A stretch of DNA of 64,000 nt, taken from assembly GCF_000590925.1 (NCBI RefSeq), contig NZ_CP004372.1, forward strand, positions 3,205,001 through 3,269,000, in the 5' to 3' direction. The notes under the pieces were generated by a model. That model saw only the letters and a program-made list of their open reading frames with translations, had not been told where the DNA came from and made no database searches. Below, piece by piece: positions 45,860-55,396 of this stretch. Positions within the stretch are counted from its first letter, which is position 1. Each line of letters begins with the position of its first letter. This DNA comes from Roseibacterium elongatum DSM 19469. Lineage in GTDB: Bacteria > Pseudomonadota > Alphaproteobacteria > Rhodobacterales > Rhodobacteraceae. The position numbers were made by a program, and so were the translations under genes.

Positions 45860-47152
45860 ATGAGTGACGCACCCAGCTACGGTTTCGACACGCTTCAGAT
45901 CCACGCGGGCGCCCGCCCCGACCCGGCGACGGGGGCGCGGCAGACGCCGATCTACCAGACCACGGCCTATGTGTTCCGCGATGCCGAGCATGCCGCGGCG
46001 CTGTTCAACCTGCAGGAAGTCGGGTTCATCTACTCGCGCCTGACGAACCCGACCGTGGCCGTTTTGCAGGAACGGATCGCCACGCTCGAGGGTGGCGTGG
46101 GCGCGGTCTGCTGTTCCTCGGGGCATGCGGCGCAGATCATGGCGCTGTTCCCGCTGATGGGTCCGGGCAAGAATGTCGTCGCCTCGACGCGGCTCTATGG
46201 CGGCACGGTCACGCAGTTCAGCCAGACCATCAAGCGCTTTGGCTGGTCGGCGAAATTCGTCGATTTCGATGATCTGGACGCGGTGCGCGACGCCATCGAC
46301 GACGACACCCGCGCCGTCTTTGGCGAGGCCATCGCCAACCCCGGCGGCTACATCACCGATCTGCGCGCCATCGCCGATATCGCGGATGCGGCGGGCCTGC
46401 CCCTGATCGTCGACAATACCAGCGCCACGCCGTACCTGTGCCGCCCGATCGAGCATGGCGCGACGCTGGTCGTGCATTCGACGACGAAATACCTGACCGG
46501 CAATGGCACAGTCACCGGCGGCTGCATCGTCGACTCGGGCAAGTTCGACTGGTCGGCCAGCGACAAGTTCTCCAGCCTCAGCCAGCCCGAGCCCGCCTAT
46601 CACGGGCTGAAATTCCACGAGACGTTCGGCCCGCTGGCCTTCACCTTTCACGGCATCGCCGTGGGGTTGCGCGATCTCGGGATGACCATGAACCCGCAGG
46701 CGGCGCATTACACGCTGATGGGGATCGAGACGCTGTCGCTGCGGATGGAGCGCCATGTCGAGAACGCCGTGAAGATCGCCAAGTGGCTCGAGGCGGACCC
46801 GCGTGTCGACTACGTCACCTATGCGGGCCTAGAGAGCAGCCCCTACCATCACCGCGTGGCGCAGGTTTGTCCAAAGGGCGCGGGGGCGCTGTTCACCTTT
46901 GCCGTCAAGGGCGGCTATGACGCCTGCGTGAAACTGGTGGATGCGTTGGAGATCTTCAGCCATGTCGCCAACCTGGGCGATACGCGGTCGCTGATCATCC
47001 ACTCGGCCTCGACCACGCACCGCCAGTTGACCCCCGAACAGCAAGAGGCCGCGGGTGCCGCGCCGAATGTGGTGCGTCTCTCGATCGGGATCGAGAATGC
47101 CGAGGACCTGATCGCCGATCTGGACCAGGCGCTGGCCAAGGCGACGGCCTAG
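45860..47152 (+). CDS. metY: O-acetylhomoserine sulfhydrylase (MetY)
   Basis: A 430-residue PLP enzyme of the Cys/Met metabolism family makes homocysteine from O-acetylhomoserine and sulfide. It contains IYQTTAYVFRDAEHAAALF and the PLP lysine Lys210 in VVHSTTKYLTGNGTVTGGC, with the C-terminal SLIIHSASTTHRQLTPEQQ typical of MetY. The ATG at 45860 follows GGGAGGGAGACACGACCCC. It is full length and monocistronic, ending at an inverted repeat. Confidence 0.93.
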   Translation: MSDAPSYGFDTLQIHAGARPDPATGARQTPIYQTTAYVFRDAEHAAALFNLQEVGFIYSRLTNPTVAVLQERIATLEGGVGAVCCSSGHAAQIMALFPLMGPGKNVVASTRLYGGTVTQFSQTIKRFGWSAKFVDFDDLDAVRDAIDDDTRAVFGEAIANPGGYITDLRAIADIADAAGLPLIVDNTSATPYLCRPIEHGATLVVHSTTKYLTGNGTVTGGCIVDSGKFDWSASDKFSSLSQPEPAYHGLKFHETFGPLAFTFHGIAVGLRDLGMTMNPQAAHYTLMGIETLSLRMERHVENAVKIAKWLEADPRVDYVTYAGLESSPYHHRVAQVCPKGAGALFTFAVKGGYDACVKLVDALEIFSHVANLGDTRSLIIHSASTTHRQLTPEQQEAAGAAPNVVRLSIGIENAEDLIADLDQALAKATA

Positions 47153-47163
47153 GCCGCCCGAGT

Positions 47164-47188
47164 CCCGGGCCGCCGCGCACGGCCCGGG
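47164..47188 (+). terminator. Inverted repeat after metY
   Basis: A perfect 9-bp stem (CCCGGGCCG with CGGCCCGGG, 7-base loop) lies 12 bases after the metY stop. It lacks a T run, so it may be a terminator needing Rho or another factor. Confidence 0.5.
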
Positions 47189-47216
47189 TTATCCACAGAA
47201 TCCGGACTTATCCACA
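47189..47216 (+). other. Two perfect DnaA boxes
   Basis: TTATCCACA, the strongest E. coli DnaA box sequence, occurs at 47189-47197 and again at 47208-47216 in the same orientation, 19 bases apart. Two exact copies this close are unlikely by chance in GC-rich DNA. An AT-rich inverted repeat (CCCTTTTT/AAAAAGGG) follows at 47252. Confidence 0.65.
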
Positions 47217-47251
47217 GGCTGTGCAGGGCAAGACAACGGGCTGGCAACAAA

Positions 47252-47400
47252 CCCTTTTTTCAAAAAGGGAATCCCGGTAGTCTGATTTCCGCTCATGGCG
47301 CCCCGACAGGGCGTCCCCCTGTTTCCCCAGGGGGGCGACTCCTATATGAGGGGGCGATTGGACGGGTATCTGCGCCCGTTGCTGCCGACAGAGGTCTGTC
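47252..47400 (+). promoter_or_regulatory. Hairpin-rich leader of the 1198-residue gene
   Basis: This leader holds three inverted repeats: CCCTTTTT/AAAAAGGG (47252-47269, 2-base spacer), CCCCCTG/CAGGGGG (47315-47334) and GACAGA/TCTGTC (47387-47400, around a GG). The last one contains the likely ribosome site AGAGG and abuts the TTG start, so it could mask translation. Confidence 0.45.
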
Positions 47401-50400
47401 TTGACGGTTCATTTCGCGCTCTTCCTGTCACCCGATGGCATCGCGCTCGCGCATCGCCAGCAGGCAGGTCACTGGGCTTTTCTGGGCGATGTCGGGTTCG
47501 ACGCGCCCGATCTCGATACGGCGATGGCCAACCTGCGCGCCAAGGGCGAGGCCCGCGAGGGCAAGGGGTTTGCGACGCTGCTGGTCCTGCCGGACGATCA
47601 GATCCTCTATACCTCGCTCACCGCCCCGACCGACGACCCCGACCTGACCGAGTACCGGATCGAAGAGGGCCTTGAGGGGCTGACGCCCTATACCGTGGCG
47701 GAGCTGGTCTATGACTGGCGCGAGATCGAGGAAGATCGCGTCAAGCTGGCCGTCGTGGCCCGCGAAACGCTGGACGAGGCGCGCGCCTTTGCCGAAGGGC
47801 ACGGGTTCCACGGTGTCGGCTTTGCCGCCATGCCACCGTTGGAAAAGTTCCCCGGTGTGCCGCTGTTCGACCTGTCGGGGCCCGCGCATGGGCTGAGTTT
47901 TCCGGATGAAGGGTTGGCCTTTGGCGCCGATGCCTGGAGCGAAACGGTCACGCCTGCAGAGCCCGCCGCGACCGAAGGCGTAACGCAGCCCGAGATGGAC
48001 GCCGCAGACGAGGCGCCGGAGGCAACAGACGACGCGCCCGACACGGTTGAGGGCAGTGCGGATCCCGCCCCGCCGAGCGAGCCCACCCAAGCGGCGGAGG
48101 AGACGGCCCAAAGCGCACCGACGCCCGAGGCCGCTGGCCCGGAGCAGGCGCAGGATAGCCCCGCGCCCACCGGGCCTGAAGACACCCCGGCTGCGCCGGC
48201 CGACCCCGCCGAGCCCGAGGCCGAGACGCCCGCCGACGAGGACACGCCACAGCAGATCAGCGACCCGATGCTGGACGGCCCGGTGGCCCCGTTGCCCGAT
48301 ACCGAAGCCGACACCCCGAGCGCGCCGTCCCAGCCCGAGGCGCCCGCCGCGGCGTCGGAACCGGCCACTGGAACGCCGGCCGGCGCAAAACCCCCGGTCG
48401 CGTTCGTCGACGATCTCGACGGGTCGGGCGATGACGACCTGCCGCCCGTTCCATCGGCTGCCGTGCTCAAGGCACGCCGTCGCGGCGCATCCGGCGCTGC
48501 AGCCACGGACGACTACACGGCGAAATCGCCGGACCCCGGCACCGATGCGGCGGACGCCACCGCCGAGGCGGCCCCGGCCACGCCCACCTTCTCGGCTCGG
48601 CGCGCTCGCGACGCGACTGCCGCGATTGACCCGAAAGCACCGCGCAGCGAGGTCAGCGGCGACCTCGTGGGACAGCGCAAGTCGCGCATCGGTTTCGCCG
48701 CCGGCACACCGTCATCCGAAACCGCGGCGACCGACGCGGAGGACAAGCCCGGTCAGAAACGGGTCGCACGCGGCGAGCTTTCGGGCCGGCTTGCACGGTT
48801 GCGCGACATCAGCCGCGCCCCGGCAGCCGGTGATCCGGGCAAATCGCGCGGCGACAGCGCGCCCAAATCCGCGCCCCCCAAGGCGCAGGCAAAACCGGTG
48901 CGGTCGCCAAAACCCGATGCAGAACCGCGCGGCCAGGTCCGCCGGGCTTCGCCGAAATCCGCGACGCCGCGCGCGGCCGCCACCGGCAAACCGGACCTCA
49001 CCGCGCCGCCGGCCGCCAAGGGCCGCTTGTCGGGCATGCTGACCTCGGCGCGCGATACGATCGCGTCGCGGCCAAGCGCAGACCGTGGTGATACGGACAA
49101 GCCGCGCCGCCTGTCCGGCTTGCTCGACTCGGCCAAGCAAGGCTCGAGGTCCCGCACGAAATCAGATGCCGCGACACCTGCCGGCGATGACAGCCCGCGC
49201 CGCGCCTCCATCCTGCCCGGGCGGCGCAAGCGTGACACGGCCCCCGCCCCAGAGGGGTCCGAGGGGCGTCTTTCCGCGTTGGGCGCGGCGCTGGCCACGG
49301 ACCAGGGCCCCGGCACCGCCGGGACGGGCAGCGACACGTCCGACAGAAAGGTGGCGCGCACCGCCCTCGACCCAGCGCCGGCCAGCGCGCCCAGAGACGA
49401 CGCGGACGGTGCCTTTTCCAGCGGGCTGCTGGCACGCAAATCGGAGGACGGCGCCGCGGGCCCGTCCTTCCGCACCGGGCTGATCCTGACGGTTGTCCTG
49501 CTGGTGCTGCTGGCGTTGATCGCGCTGTGGTCGGCGCTGTTCCTGCCCAACAGTCCGGTGGCACGGTTGCTGTCCGGCGGCACCGAGCAAAGCGCCGCGG
49601 TCAGCGACGATCCCTTGACCGCCCCGCCCCCGCCGGCCGCGATCACCGCACCGCCGGCCATCGGGCGCGTGGATCCGTCGACAGCCCCCGCCGTTACAGC
49701 GCCCGAGGTCACACCCGAAACGACGCCCGAAACGACGCCGGTGCAACGGCCCGAAACCGCCGCCGCGCCCCAGCCCGACGTGACGGACGAGGCCGAGGCG
49801 GATGGAATCGACCTGGCCGCCCTGCCCGCGACGCAATCCCCGACCGCAGCCACGCCTGCCGAGACCGCGGCGGCCGCGCCGACCCCAGAGGCCGCGTTGC
49901 CCGACATCGATGCCGACCTCGATCTGCCGCCCCTGCCGCCGACGCCCGAGGATCTGTTGCCGTCCGTGGAAGAAGCCGAACGCTTCTATGCCGAGGACGG
50001 CATCTGGCCGCGCACGCCGGCCCGCCCCGATCCGGGGCAGATCGCCGGGCTGAACGATCTTTACGTGGCCTCGATCGACCCCGAGATCAGCGATTTCGAC
50101 GCGGTCGCCCTGCCCGCCCCCGGCGTGAACCCGGGCGAGATGCTGCGGCGCATGCCCTCGCCCCCGCCCTTCGGAACCGAGCTGGAAACCGATGCGCGCG
50201 GCCTTGTCCGCCCGACGCCCGAGGGCGTGGTGACCCCCGACGGCGCCTTCGTGATTTCGGGGCAACCGGCGATCGTGGCGCAGCCGCGCCCGCGCGAACT
50301 GGCCCCGCAGGTCGAACCCCCCGACACCGCGGTCGAAGAGGCGATCCTCGGCACGTTCACGCCGCCGCCGCGCCCCACGGATCTGGACGAAACCCGCGAG

Positions 50401-50997
50401 CGACAGGTCCTTGGCGGGCTTACCCTGAACGAGTTGTCCGATCTGCGGCCGCCCGAGCGGCCGCTTTCCGCGCAAGAGGCCGCGGCGCAGGCCTCGCTCT
50501 TTCCGGGCACGGATGCCGGCGACGCCGACGCGGCGGCTGGCCCCGCCACCGCCGAGGCCGAAGAGACCACCGAGGTGGCGGCCGAGACCGAGGCCGACGT
50601 GATCGGCGGCAGCGCTCTGGCGGTCGCCCAGTCACGTGTGCCGCCCACGCGCCCCGCAAACATCGCCGAACTGGTGGCCAATGCCGAACGCGCACAGGCC
50701 GCGCAACCCACCGCCGTCGCGCCCAGCCAGATTGCCCCGCAACCGCAGATCCCGTCGAATGCCGATGTGGCCCGCGCCGCGACCGAGCGCAACGCGCTGC
50801 GCCTGCGCGACCTGAACCTGATCGGCGTGACCGGCACGAATGCAAACCGCCGCGCGCTGGTTCGCCTGCCCTCGGGGCGGTTTGTGCGCGTGGCCGTCGG
50901 CGACCGGCTGAATGGCGGCACAGTGGCGGCCATCGGCGAAAGCACGCTGCAATATGTCCGCAACGGCCGGACGATCACGCTCGAAGTGCCCGGCTGA
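47401..50997 (+). CDS. Large GspL/PilM-like and GspC/PilP-like fusion protein
   Basis: A 1198-residue protein starts at a TTG (no ATG or GTG is in frame after the last stop). Residues about 1-150 (HFALFLSPDGIALAHRQQAG, then LYTSLTAPTDDPDLTEYRIE and ELVYDWREIEEDRVKLAVVA) look like the actin-like cytoplasmic domain of GspL/PilM. Residues about 185-685 are long, acidic, then basic, alanine/proline-rich and probably disordered. One membrane helix lies at about 690-715 (TGLILTVVLLVLLALIALWS), then another disordered stretch. The end (about 1132-1198, DLNLIGVTGTNANRRALVRL and GRFVRVAVGDRLNGGTVAAI) resembles the GspC/PilP homology region. Both assignments are from pattern, not search. No other type II or IV pilus genes are present. 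Confidence 0.8.
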   Translation: MTVHFALFLSPDGIALAHRQQAGHWAFLGDVGFDAPDLDTAMANLRAKGEAREGKGFATLLVLPDDQILYTSLTAPTDDPDLTEYRIEEGLEGLTPYTVAELVYDWREIEEDRVKLAVVARETLDEARAFAEGHGFHGVGFAAMPPLEKFPGVPLFDLSGPAHGLSFPDEGLAFGADAWSETVTPAEPAATEGVTQPEMDAADEAPEATDDAPDTVEGSADPAPPSEPTQAAEETAQSAPTPEAAGPEQAQDSPAPTGPEDTPAAPADPAEPEAETPADEDTPQQISDPMLDGPVAPLPDTEADTPSAPSQPEAPAAASEPATGTPAGAKPPVAFVDDLDGSGDDDLPPVPSAAVLKARRRGASGAAATDDYTAKSPDPGTDAADATAEAAPATPTFSARRARDATAAIDPKAPRSEVSGDLVGQRKSRIGFAAGTPSSETAATDAEDKPGQKRVARGELSGRLARLRDISRAPAAGDPGKSRGDSAPKSAPPKAQAKPVRSPKPDAEPRGQVRRASPKSATPRAAATGKPDLTAPPAAKGRLSGMLTSARDTIASRPSADRGDTDKPRRLSGLLDSAKQGSRSRTKSDAATPAGDDSPRRASILPGRRKRDTAPAPEGSEGRLSALGAALATDQGPGTAGTGSDTSDRKVARTALDPAPASAPRDDADGAFSSGLLARKSEDGAAGPSFRTGLILTVVLLVLLALIALWSALFLPNSPVARLLSGGTEQSAAVSDDPLTAPPPPAAITAPPAIGRVDPSTAPAVTAPEVTPETTPETTPVQRPETAAAPQPDVTDEAEADGIDLAALPATQSPTAATPAETAAAAPTPEAALPDIDADLDLPPLPPTPEDLLPSVEEAERFYAEDGIWPRTPARPDPGQIAGLNDLYVASIDPEISDFDAVALPAPGVNPGEMLRRMPSPPPFGTELETDARGLVRPTPEGVVTPDGAFVISGQPAIVAQPRPRELAPQVEPPDTAVEEAILGTFTPPPRPTDLDETRERQVLGGLTLNELSDLRPPERPLSAQEAAAQASLFPGTDAGDADAAAGPATAEAEETTEVAAETEADVIGGSALAVAQSRVPPTRPANIAELVANAERAQAAQPTAVAPSQIAPQPQIPSNADVARAATERNALRLRDLNLIGVTGTNANRRALVRLPSGRFVRVAVGDRLNGGTVAAIGESTLQYVRNGRTITLEVPG

Positions 50998-51069
50998 CGC
51001 GCCCGTCGCGATAGACCCGCTCTGGTGGCCCCTCGCGTCCTGTGACGCGACCCCTTCACAGGCCGCCCG

Positions 51070-52482
51070 TCAAAGCAGCAGCACAACCGCCAGCCCGAGA
51101 AACGCGAAAAAGCCCACCACATCCGTGACCGTGGTCACGAAAGCCCCCGAGGCCAGCGCCGGGTCGACCCTCAGGCGTTCGAGGATCACGGGCACGAGAA
51201 TTCCCGCAAGGCCCGCGACCAGCAGGTTGATCACCATGGCGACGGCAATGACGACGCCCAGCATCGGGCTGCCGAACCAGAGCACCCCGATCACCCCCAT
51301 CACCACTGCAAAGACCAGCCCGTTGATCAGGCCGACCCCGGCCTCGCGCAGAACCACGCGCAACAGGTTCGACCGCGTCAAGTCCTTGGTGGCCAGCGCG
51401 CGCACCGCCACGGTCAGGCTCTGGGTGCCGGCATTCCCGCCCATCGAGGCGACGATCGGCATCAACACGGCCAAGGCCACGATCTGGCTGATCGCGGCCT
51501 CGAATTGCGAAATGACCAGCGAGGCCAGGATCGCCGTGATCAGGTTCACGAAGAGCCACGGAAAGCGCCGCTTGGTGGTGTCGATGACGCGGTCGTTCAG
51601 GCTGCTTTCCTCGTCCACACCGGCCAGGCGCAGGATGTCCTCTTCATTCGCGTCATCCAGCACGTTCATCGCGTCGTCGATGGTGATCACGCCCACCAGC
51701 CGTCCGTCATCATCGACCACCGGGGCCGAGATCAGGTGGTACTGGTTGAAGGCATAGGCCACCTCGTCCTCGTGCTGCGTGGCGGGGATGACCCGGAAAC
51801 TGTCCTCGAGCAATTCGATCAGCGGCGTCTTGCGCGCCGTCGACATGATCCGCCCCAGCGTGACATAGCCCACCGGCTTCATCCGCGGGTCCGTCAGCAC
51901 AAGATGGTAGAACTGTTCGGGCAACTCGCGCTTGTGGGCACGCATGTAATCGATGGCCTCGCCCACGGTCCAATGCTCGGGCGCGGCGACGACCTCGCGC
52001 TGCATCAGGCGCCCGGCGGACTCCTCGGGAAAACTCAGCGCCTGTTCGACGGCGACCCGGTCCGAGGGCGCCAGCACATCCAGAATGGCCTCCTGCTGGT
52101 CGTCCTCGAGATCCTCGACCAGATCCACAACATCGTCCGAGTCGAGATCGCGCACCGCGTCCTGCAGGACCGAGTCGGGCAGCAGGCCGATCACCTCTTC
52201 GCGCAGGTCGCCGTAAAGCTCCGACAACACGTCGCCGTCGATACTGGAGGGCCACAGCCTCAGCCAGGCCGCGCGCACCGGGTCCGAGACCTGTTCGAGA
52301 AGGTCGGCGATGTCGGCGGGGTGCAGCGGCGTGATCAGCGCGTCGATGGCGGCCGGGTCGCGCGCGGCGACCGCCGCCCGCAGCTTGCCCAGAAGCGTGT
52401 CGTCGAGCGCATAGCTGTCGCGGGCCTCGTCGGCCGTGTCCTCGGCCGACCTGTCCAGCACGTCATCCTCGATGTCGCTCAT
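51070..52482 (-). CDS. mgtE: MgtE magnesium transporter
   Basis: A 470-residue MgtE-family magnesium channel has an N-terminal superhelical domain (DDTLLGKLRAAVAARDPAAI, then DADLLEQ-like LHPADIADLLEQVSD), two CBS domains in the middle (LGRIMSTARKTPLIELLEDS and SAPVVDDDGRLVGVITIDDA), and a five-helix membrane domain with PIVASMGGNAGTQSLTVAVR. CBS and N domains gate the pore by Mg2+. The ATG at 52482 is supported by GGCAGGC upstream. It is transcribed divergently from guaD. Confidence 0.95.
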   Translation of the reverse strand: MSDIEDDVLDRSAEDTADEARDSYALDDTLLGKLRAAVAARDPAAIDALITPLHPADIADLLEQVSDPVRAAWLRLWPSSIDGDVLSELYGDLREEVIGLLPDSVLQDAVRDLDSDDVVDLVEDLEDDQQEAILDVLAPSDRVAVEQALSFPEESAGRLMQREVVAAPEHWTVGEAIDYMRAHKRELPEQFYHLVLTDPRMKPVGYVTLGRIMSTARKTPLIELLEDSFRVIPATQHEDEVAYAFNQYHLISAPVVDDDGRLVGVITIDDAMNVLDDANEEDILRLAGVDEESSLNDRVIDTTKRRFPWLFVNLITAILASLVISQFEAAISQIVALAVLMPIVASMGGNAGTQSLTVAVRALATKDLTRSNLLRVVLREAGVGLINGLVFAVVMGVIGVLWFGSPMLGVVIAVAMVINLLVAGLAGILVPVILERLRVDPALASGAFVTTVTDVVGFFAFLGLAVVLLL

Positions 52483-52592
52483 GCCTGCCTCCCGCAAACC
52501 GCCTTGCGCGCCCTGATGCGCGATTTGCCCTAACATAGGGCGGGCCGGATCGCTATGCAGGGTCAGGGGGGAAACATGACGAGACAACGCGA

Positions 52593-53885
52593 ATGACGGG
52601 CAAGCGCCTGATCCTTGGGCAGGTTCTGGAATTCCTGGGCGATCCCGCGCAGTTGGGGGCCGGGGCGACCCGACACCGCCGCCACGGCGCGGTGCTGATC
52701 GCCGAAGGCCGGATCGCCGCGGTGGACGAGGCCGACACCCTGCGCGCGGCCCATCCCGATGTGGCCGTGACGGACCATGGCGCGCATCTGATCCTGCCGG
52801 GCTTCATCGACGCGCACGCCCATTACCCGCAGACGGCGATCATCGCATCCTGGGGCAAGCGCCTGATCGACTGGCTGACAAGCTACACCTTCCCCGAAGA
52901 GATGCGTTTCGCCGACCCGAGCTATGCAGCCGAGGTTGCGGCGCGCTATTTCGACCTCGTGCTGGCGCAGGGCACCACCACGGTCGCCAGCTATTGCACC
53001 ATCCACCCCGAAAGCGTGAACGCCTATTTCACCGAGGCGCAGGCCCGCGGCCTGCGGATGCTGGCGGGCAAGACCTGCATGGACCGCGACACCGCGCCGG
53101 CGGGCCTGCGAGACACCGCGCAATCGGCCTATGACGACAGCAAGGCGCTGATCGGCCGCTGGCACGGGGTCGACCGCCTCTCCTACATCATCACGCCGCG
53201 CTTCTCGCCCACCTCGACGCGGGCGCAGCTGGGCGCGCTCGGGGCGCTTTGGGCCGAGCATCCCGACTGCCTGATGCAGACCCATCTCAGCGAACAGACG
53301 GACGAGATCGCGTGGATGCACAGCCTCTACCCCGAGGCGCGCGATTATCTGGACACGTACGAGGCGCATGGCCTGTTGCGAGAAAACGGGCTCTATGGCC
53401 ACGCCATCCACCTGACCCCGCGCGAAATCGACCGCCTGGCCGAGGTCGGCGCGGCCCTCGTGCATTGTCCGACCTCGAACACCTTCATCGGCTCGGGCCT
53501 CTTCGACATGGGGCTGCGCGCCCGCATGCGCGTCGGGCTGGCCACGGACACCGGCGGCGGGTCAAGCTTTTCCATGCTGCGCACCATGGCCGCCGCCTAC
53601 GAGATCGCGCAACTGCGGGGCATGGCGCTGCACCCGTCCGAATCGATCTGGCTGGCCACCGGCGCCTCGGCCGAGGCGCTCAGGCTCGGCGACCGGATCG
53701 GGCGGTTGGCCCCCGGATACGAGGCCGACATGGTGGTGCTCGACCTCGCCTCGACCCCGGCCATCGCACAGGCCACCACCCGGGCCGAGGATATCTGGCA
53801 AGCCGTCTTTCCCACGATCATGATGGGCGACGATCGCGCCGTCGCGCAGACCTACGTGATGGGCCGCCCCGTCGTACCGGCCTGA
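52593..53885 (+). CDS. guaD: Guanine deaminase
   Basis: A 430-residue amidohydrolase converts guanine to xanthine and ammonia. The zinc HxH motif is PGFIDAHAHYPQTAIIASWG, followed by the guanine-deaminase-type KRLIDWLTSYTFPEEMRF. Further metal ligands lie in MQTHLSEQTDEI and GHAIHLTPREI, and the late aspartate in GLATDTGGGSSF. It is full length. A purine-salvage enzyme close to the pyrimidine locus is notable, but it is about 12 kb away and on the other strand. Confidence 0.93.
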   Translation: MTGKRLILGQVLEFLGDPAQLGAGATRHRRHGAVLIAEGRIAAVDEADTLRAAHPDVAVTDHGAHLILPGFIDAHAHYPQTAIIASWGKRLIDWLTSYTFPEEMRFADPSYAAEVAARYFDLVLAQGTTTVASYCTIHPESVNAYFTEAQARGLRMLAGKTCMDRDTAPAGLRDTAQSAYDDSKALIGRWHGVDRLSYIITPRFSPTSTRAQLGALGALWAEHPDCLMQTHLSEQTDEIAWMHSLYPEARDYLDTYEAHGLLRENGLYGHAIHLTPREIDRLAEVGAALVHCPTSNTFIGSGLFDMGLRARMRVGLATDTGGGSSFSMLRTMAAAYEIAQLRGMALHPSESIWLATGASAEALRLGDRIGRLAPGYEADMVVLDLASTPAIAQATTRAEDIWQAVFPTIMMGDDRAVAQTYVMGRPVVPA

Positions 53886-53893
53886 CCCCGCCC

Positions 53894-53953
53894 CTTCATC
53901 TTGGCGAAAAACGTCCGGGGGGACGGCCGCAGGCCGCGGGGGCAGCGCCCCCG
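53894..53953 (-). repeat. Hairpin-plus-tail intergenic repeat, copy 3 (diverged)
   Basis: On the minus strand the hairpin CGGGGGC, loop GCT, GCCCCCG is followed by CCCCCCGGACGTTTTTCGCC and AAGATGAAG. The hairpin core and loop match the other two copies, while the tail is diverged. It sits between the convergent guaD and glmM genes. Confidence 0.55.
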
Positions 53954-54006
53954 ACGGGCAAGCGAGCGGCCCCCGAAGCGGGGCCCGAGCGCGCCCGTTC
54001 CCCGCC

Positions 54007-55350
54007 TCAGAGCGCGGCTTCCACCGCGCCCACGATCTCGTCCACCACCGCGACCATCAGCGCCTCGTCCTCGGCCTCGGCCATGACGCGGATCAGAGGC
54101 TCGGTCCCCGATTTGCGGATCAGCAGACGGCCCTCGGCGCCCAGGCGGGCCTCGCCCTCGGCGATGGCCTGGCGCACCTGCGGCATCTCCAGCGGCGCCT
54201 TGCCCACGCCGAAGCGCACATTCCGCAACACTTGCGGGACCGGCTCGAAGCTGCGGGCCAAGGCGCTGGCCGGCTGCTTGGTGCGCACCATCTCGGCCAG
54301 GAATTGCAGGCCCGCCATCAGGCCATCCCCGGTCGTCGCGTAATCGGTCATGACGATGTGACCCGACTGTTCCCCGCCCAGGTTCAGCCCCTGCGCCCGC
54401 ATCGCCTCGACCACGTAGCGGTCGCCCACGGCGGTCCGGTAAAGGCCGATGCCACGCCCGGCCAGGAACCGTTCCAGCCCGAGGTTCGACATCACCGTGG
54501 CGGCCAGTTGCCCCCCGGCCAGCCGCCCCTCATCGGCCCATCGCGCCGCCAGCAGCGCCATGATCTGGTCTCCATCGGCCACCGCGCCCGTCTCGTCGAG
54601 CAGGATCACGCGATCAGCATCCCCATCGAGGCAGATCCCGACATCGGCCCCGGTGGCCCGGATCCTGTCCGCGGCGGCCTGCGGGTGGGTCGAACCGACG
54701 CCGGCATTGATGTTCACCCCATCGGGCGCCACGCCGACGGGAATGACCTCGGCCCCCAACTCCCAAAGCACCTCGGGTGCGGCGCGATAGGCCGCGCCAT
54801 GGGCGCAGTCGATCACCACCTTCAGCCCCTCCAGGGTCAGGCCAGCCGGAAAGGTGCCCTTCACCCGTTCGACATAGCGAAAACGCCCGTCGTCGATGCG
54901 TTTGGCCCGCCCGATATTGCGCGCCTGCGCGGGCTCAACCTCGCCCGCGACCAGGGCCTCGATCTCGGCCTCCGCGGCGTCGGACAGCTTGAACCCGTCG
55001 GGACCGAAGAACTTGATCCCGTTATCCTCGGCCGGGTTGTGACTGGCCGAGATCATCACCCCCACATCCGCCCGCATCGACGGCGTCAACAGCCCCACCG
55101 CCGGCGTCGGCACCGGGCCCAGCAAGAACACGTTCATCCCGGTCGAGGTGAAGCCCGCCGTCAGGGCGTTTTCCAGCATGTAGCCCGACAGGCGCGTGTC
55201 CTTGCCGATCACCACGCGGTGCTCGCGGCTGGCGTCACGGCGAAAGAACCGCCCCGCCGCCGCGCCGAGGCGCAGGGCCATGTCCGCCGTCATCGGGTAG
55301 CTGTTGGCGCGGCCCCGCACCCCATCGGTTCCGAACAATTTGCGTGTCAT
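54007..55350 (-). CDS. glmM: Phosphoglucosamine mutase
   Basis: A 447-residue phosphohexomutase makes glucosamine-1-phosphate for peptidoglycan and lipopolysaccharide precursors. The active-site serine is Ser103 in [20 protein letters not shown], the metal loop is [13 protein letters not shown], and the sugar-binding GEQSGH and phosphate-binding [12 protein letters not shown] motifs are present. It follows folP by 46 bases on the same strand, as usual in alphaproteobacteria. Confidence 0.96.
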   Translation of the reverse strand: MTRKLFGTDGVRGRANSYPMTADMALRLGAAAGRFFRRDASREHRVVIGKDTRLSGYMLENALTAGFTSTGMNVFLLGPVPTPAVGLLTPSMRADVGVMISASHNPAEDNGIKFFGPDGFKLSDAAEAEIEALVAGEVEPAQARNIGRAKRIDDGRFRYVERVKGTFPAGLTLEGLKVVIDCAHGAAYRAAPEVLWELGAEVIPVGVAPDGVNINAGVGSTHPQAAADRIRATGADVGICLDGDADRVILLDETGAVADGDQIMALLAARWADEGRLAGGQLAATVMSNLGLERFLAGRGIGLYRTAVGDRYVVEAMRAQGLNLGGEQSGHIVMTDYATTGDGLMAGLQFLAEMVRTKQPASALARSFEPVPQVLRNVRFGVGKAPLEMPQVRQAIAEGEARLGAEGRLLIRKSGTEPLIRVMAEAEDEALMVAVVDEIVGAVEAAL

Positions 55351-55396
55351 GCCTGTGCCCCTCCACCCGGTTGGACCGGGTCGTTTTCTGCCGTGG

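Noticed and set aside
47189..47269. Chromosomal origin of replication
   Set aside because: Only two boxes are present, with no dnaA, hemE or gidA/parAB genes nearby, so an origin call is not supported; kept only as DnaA boxes.
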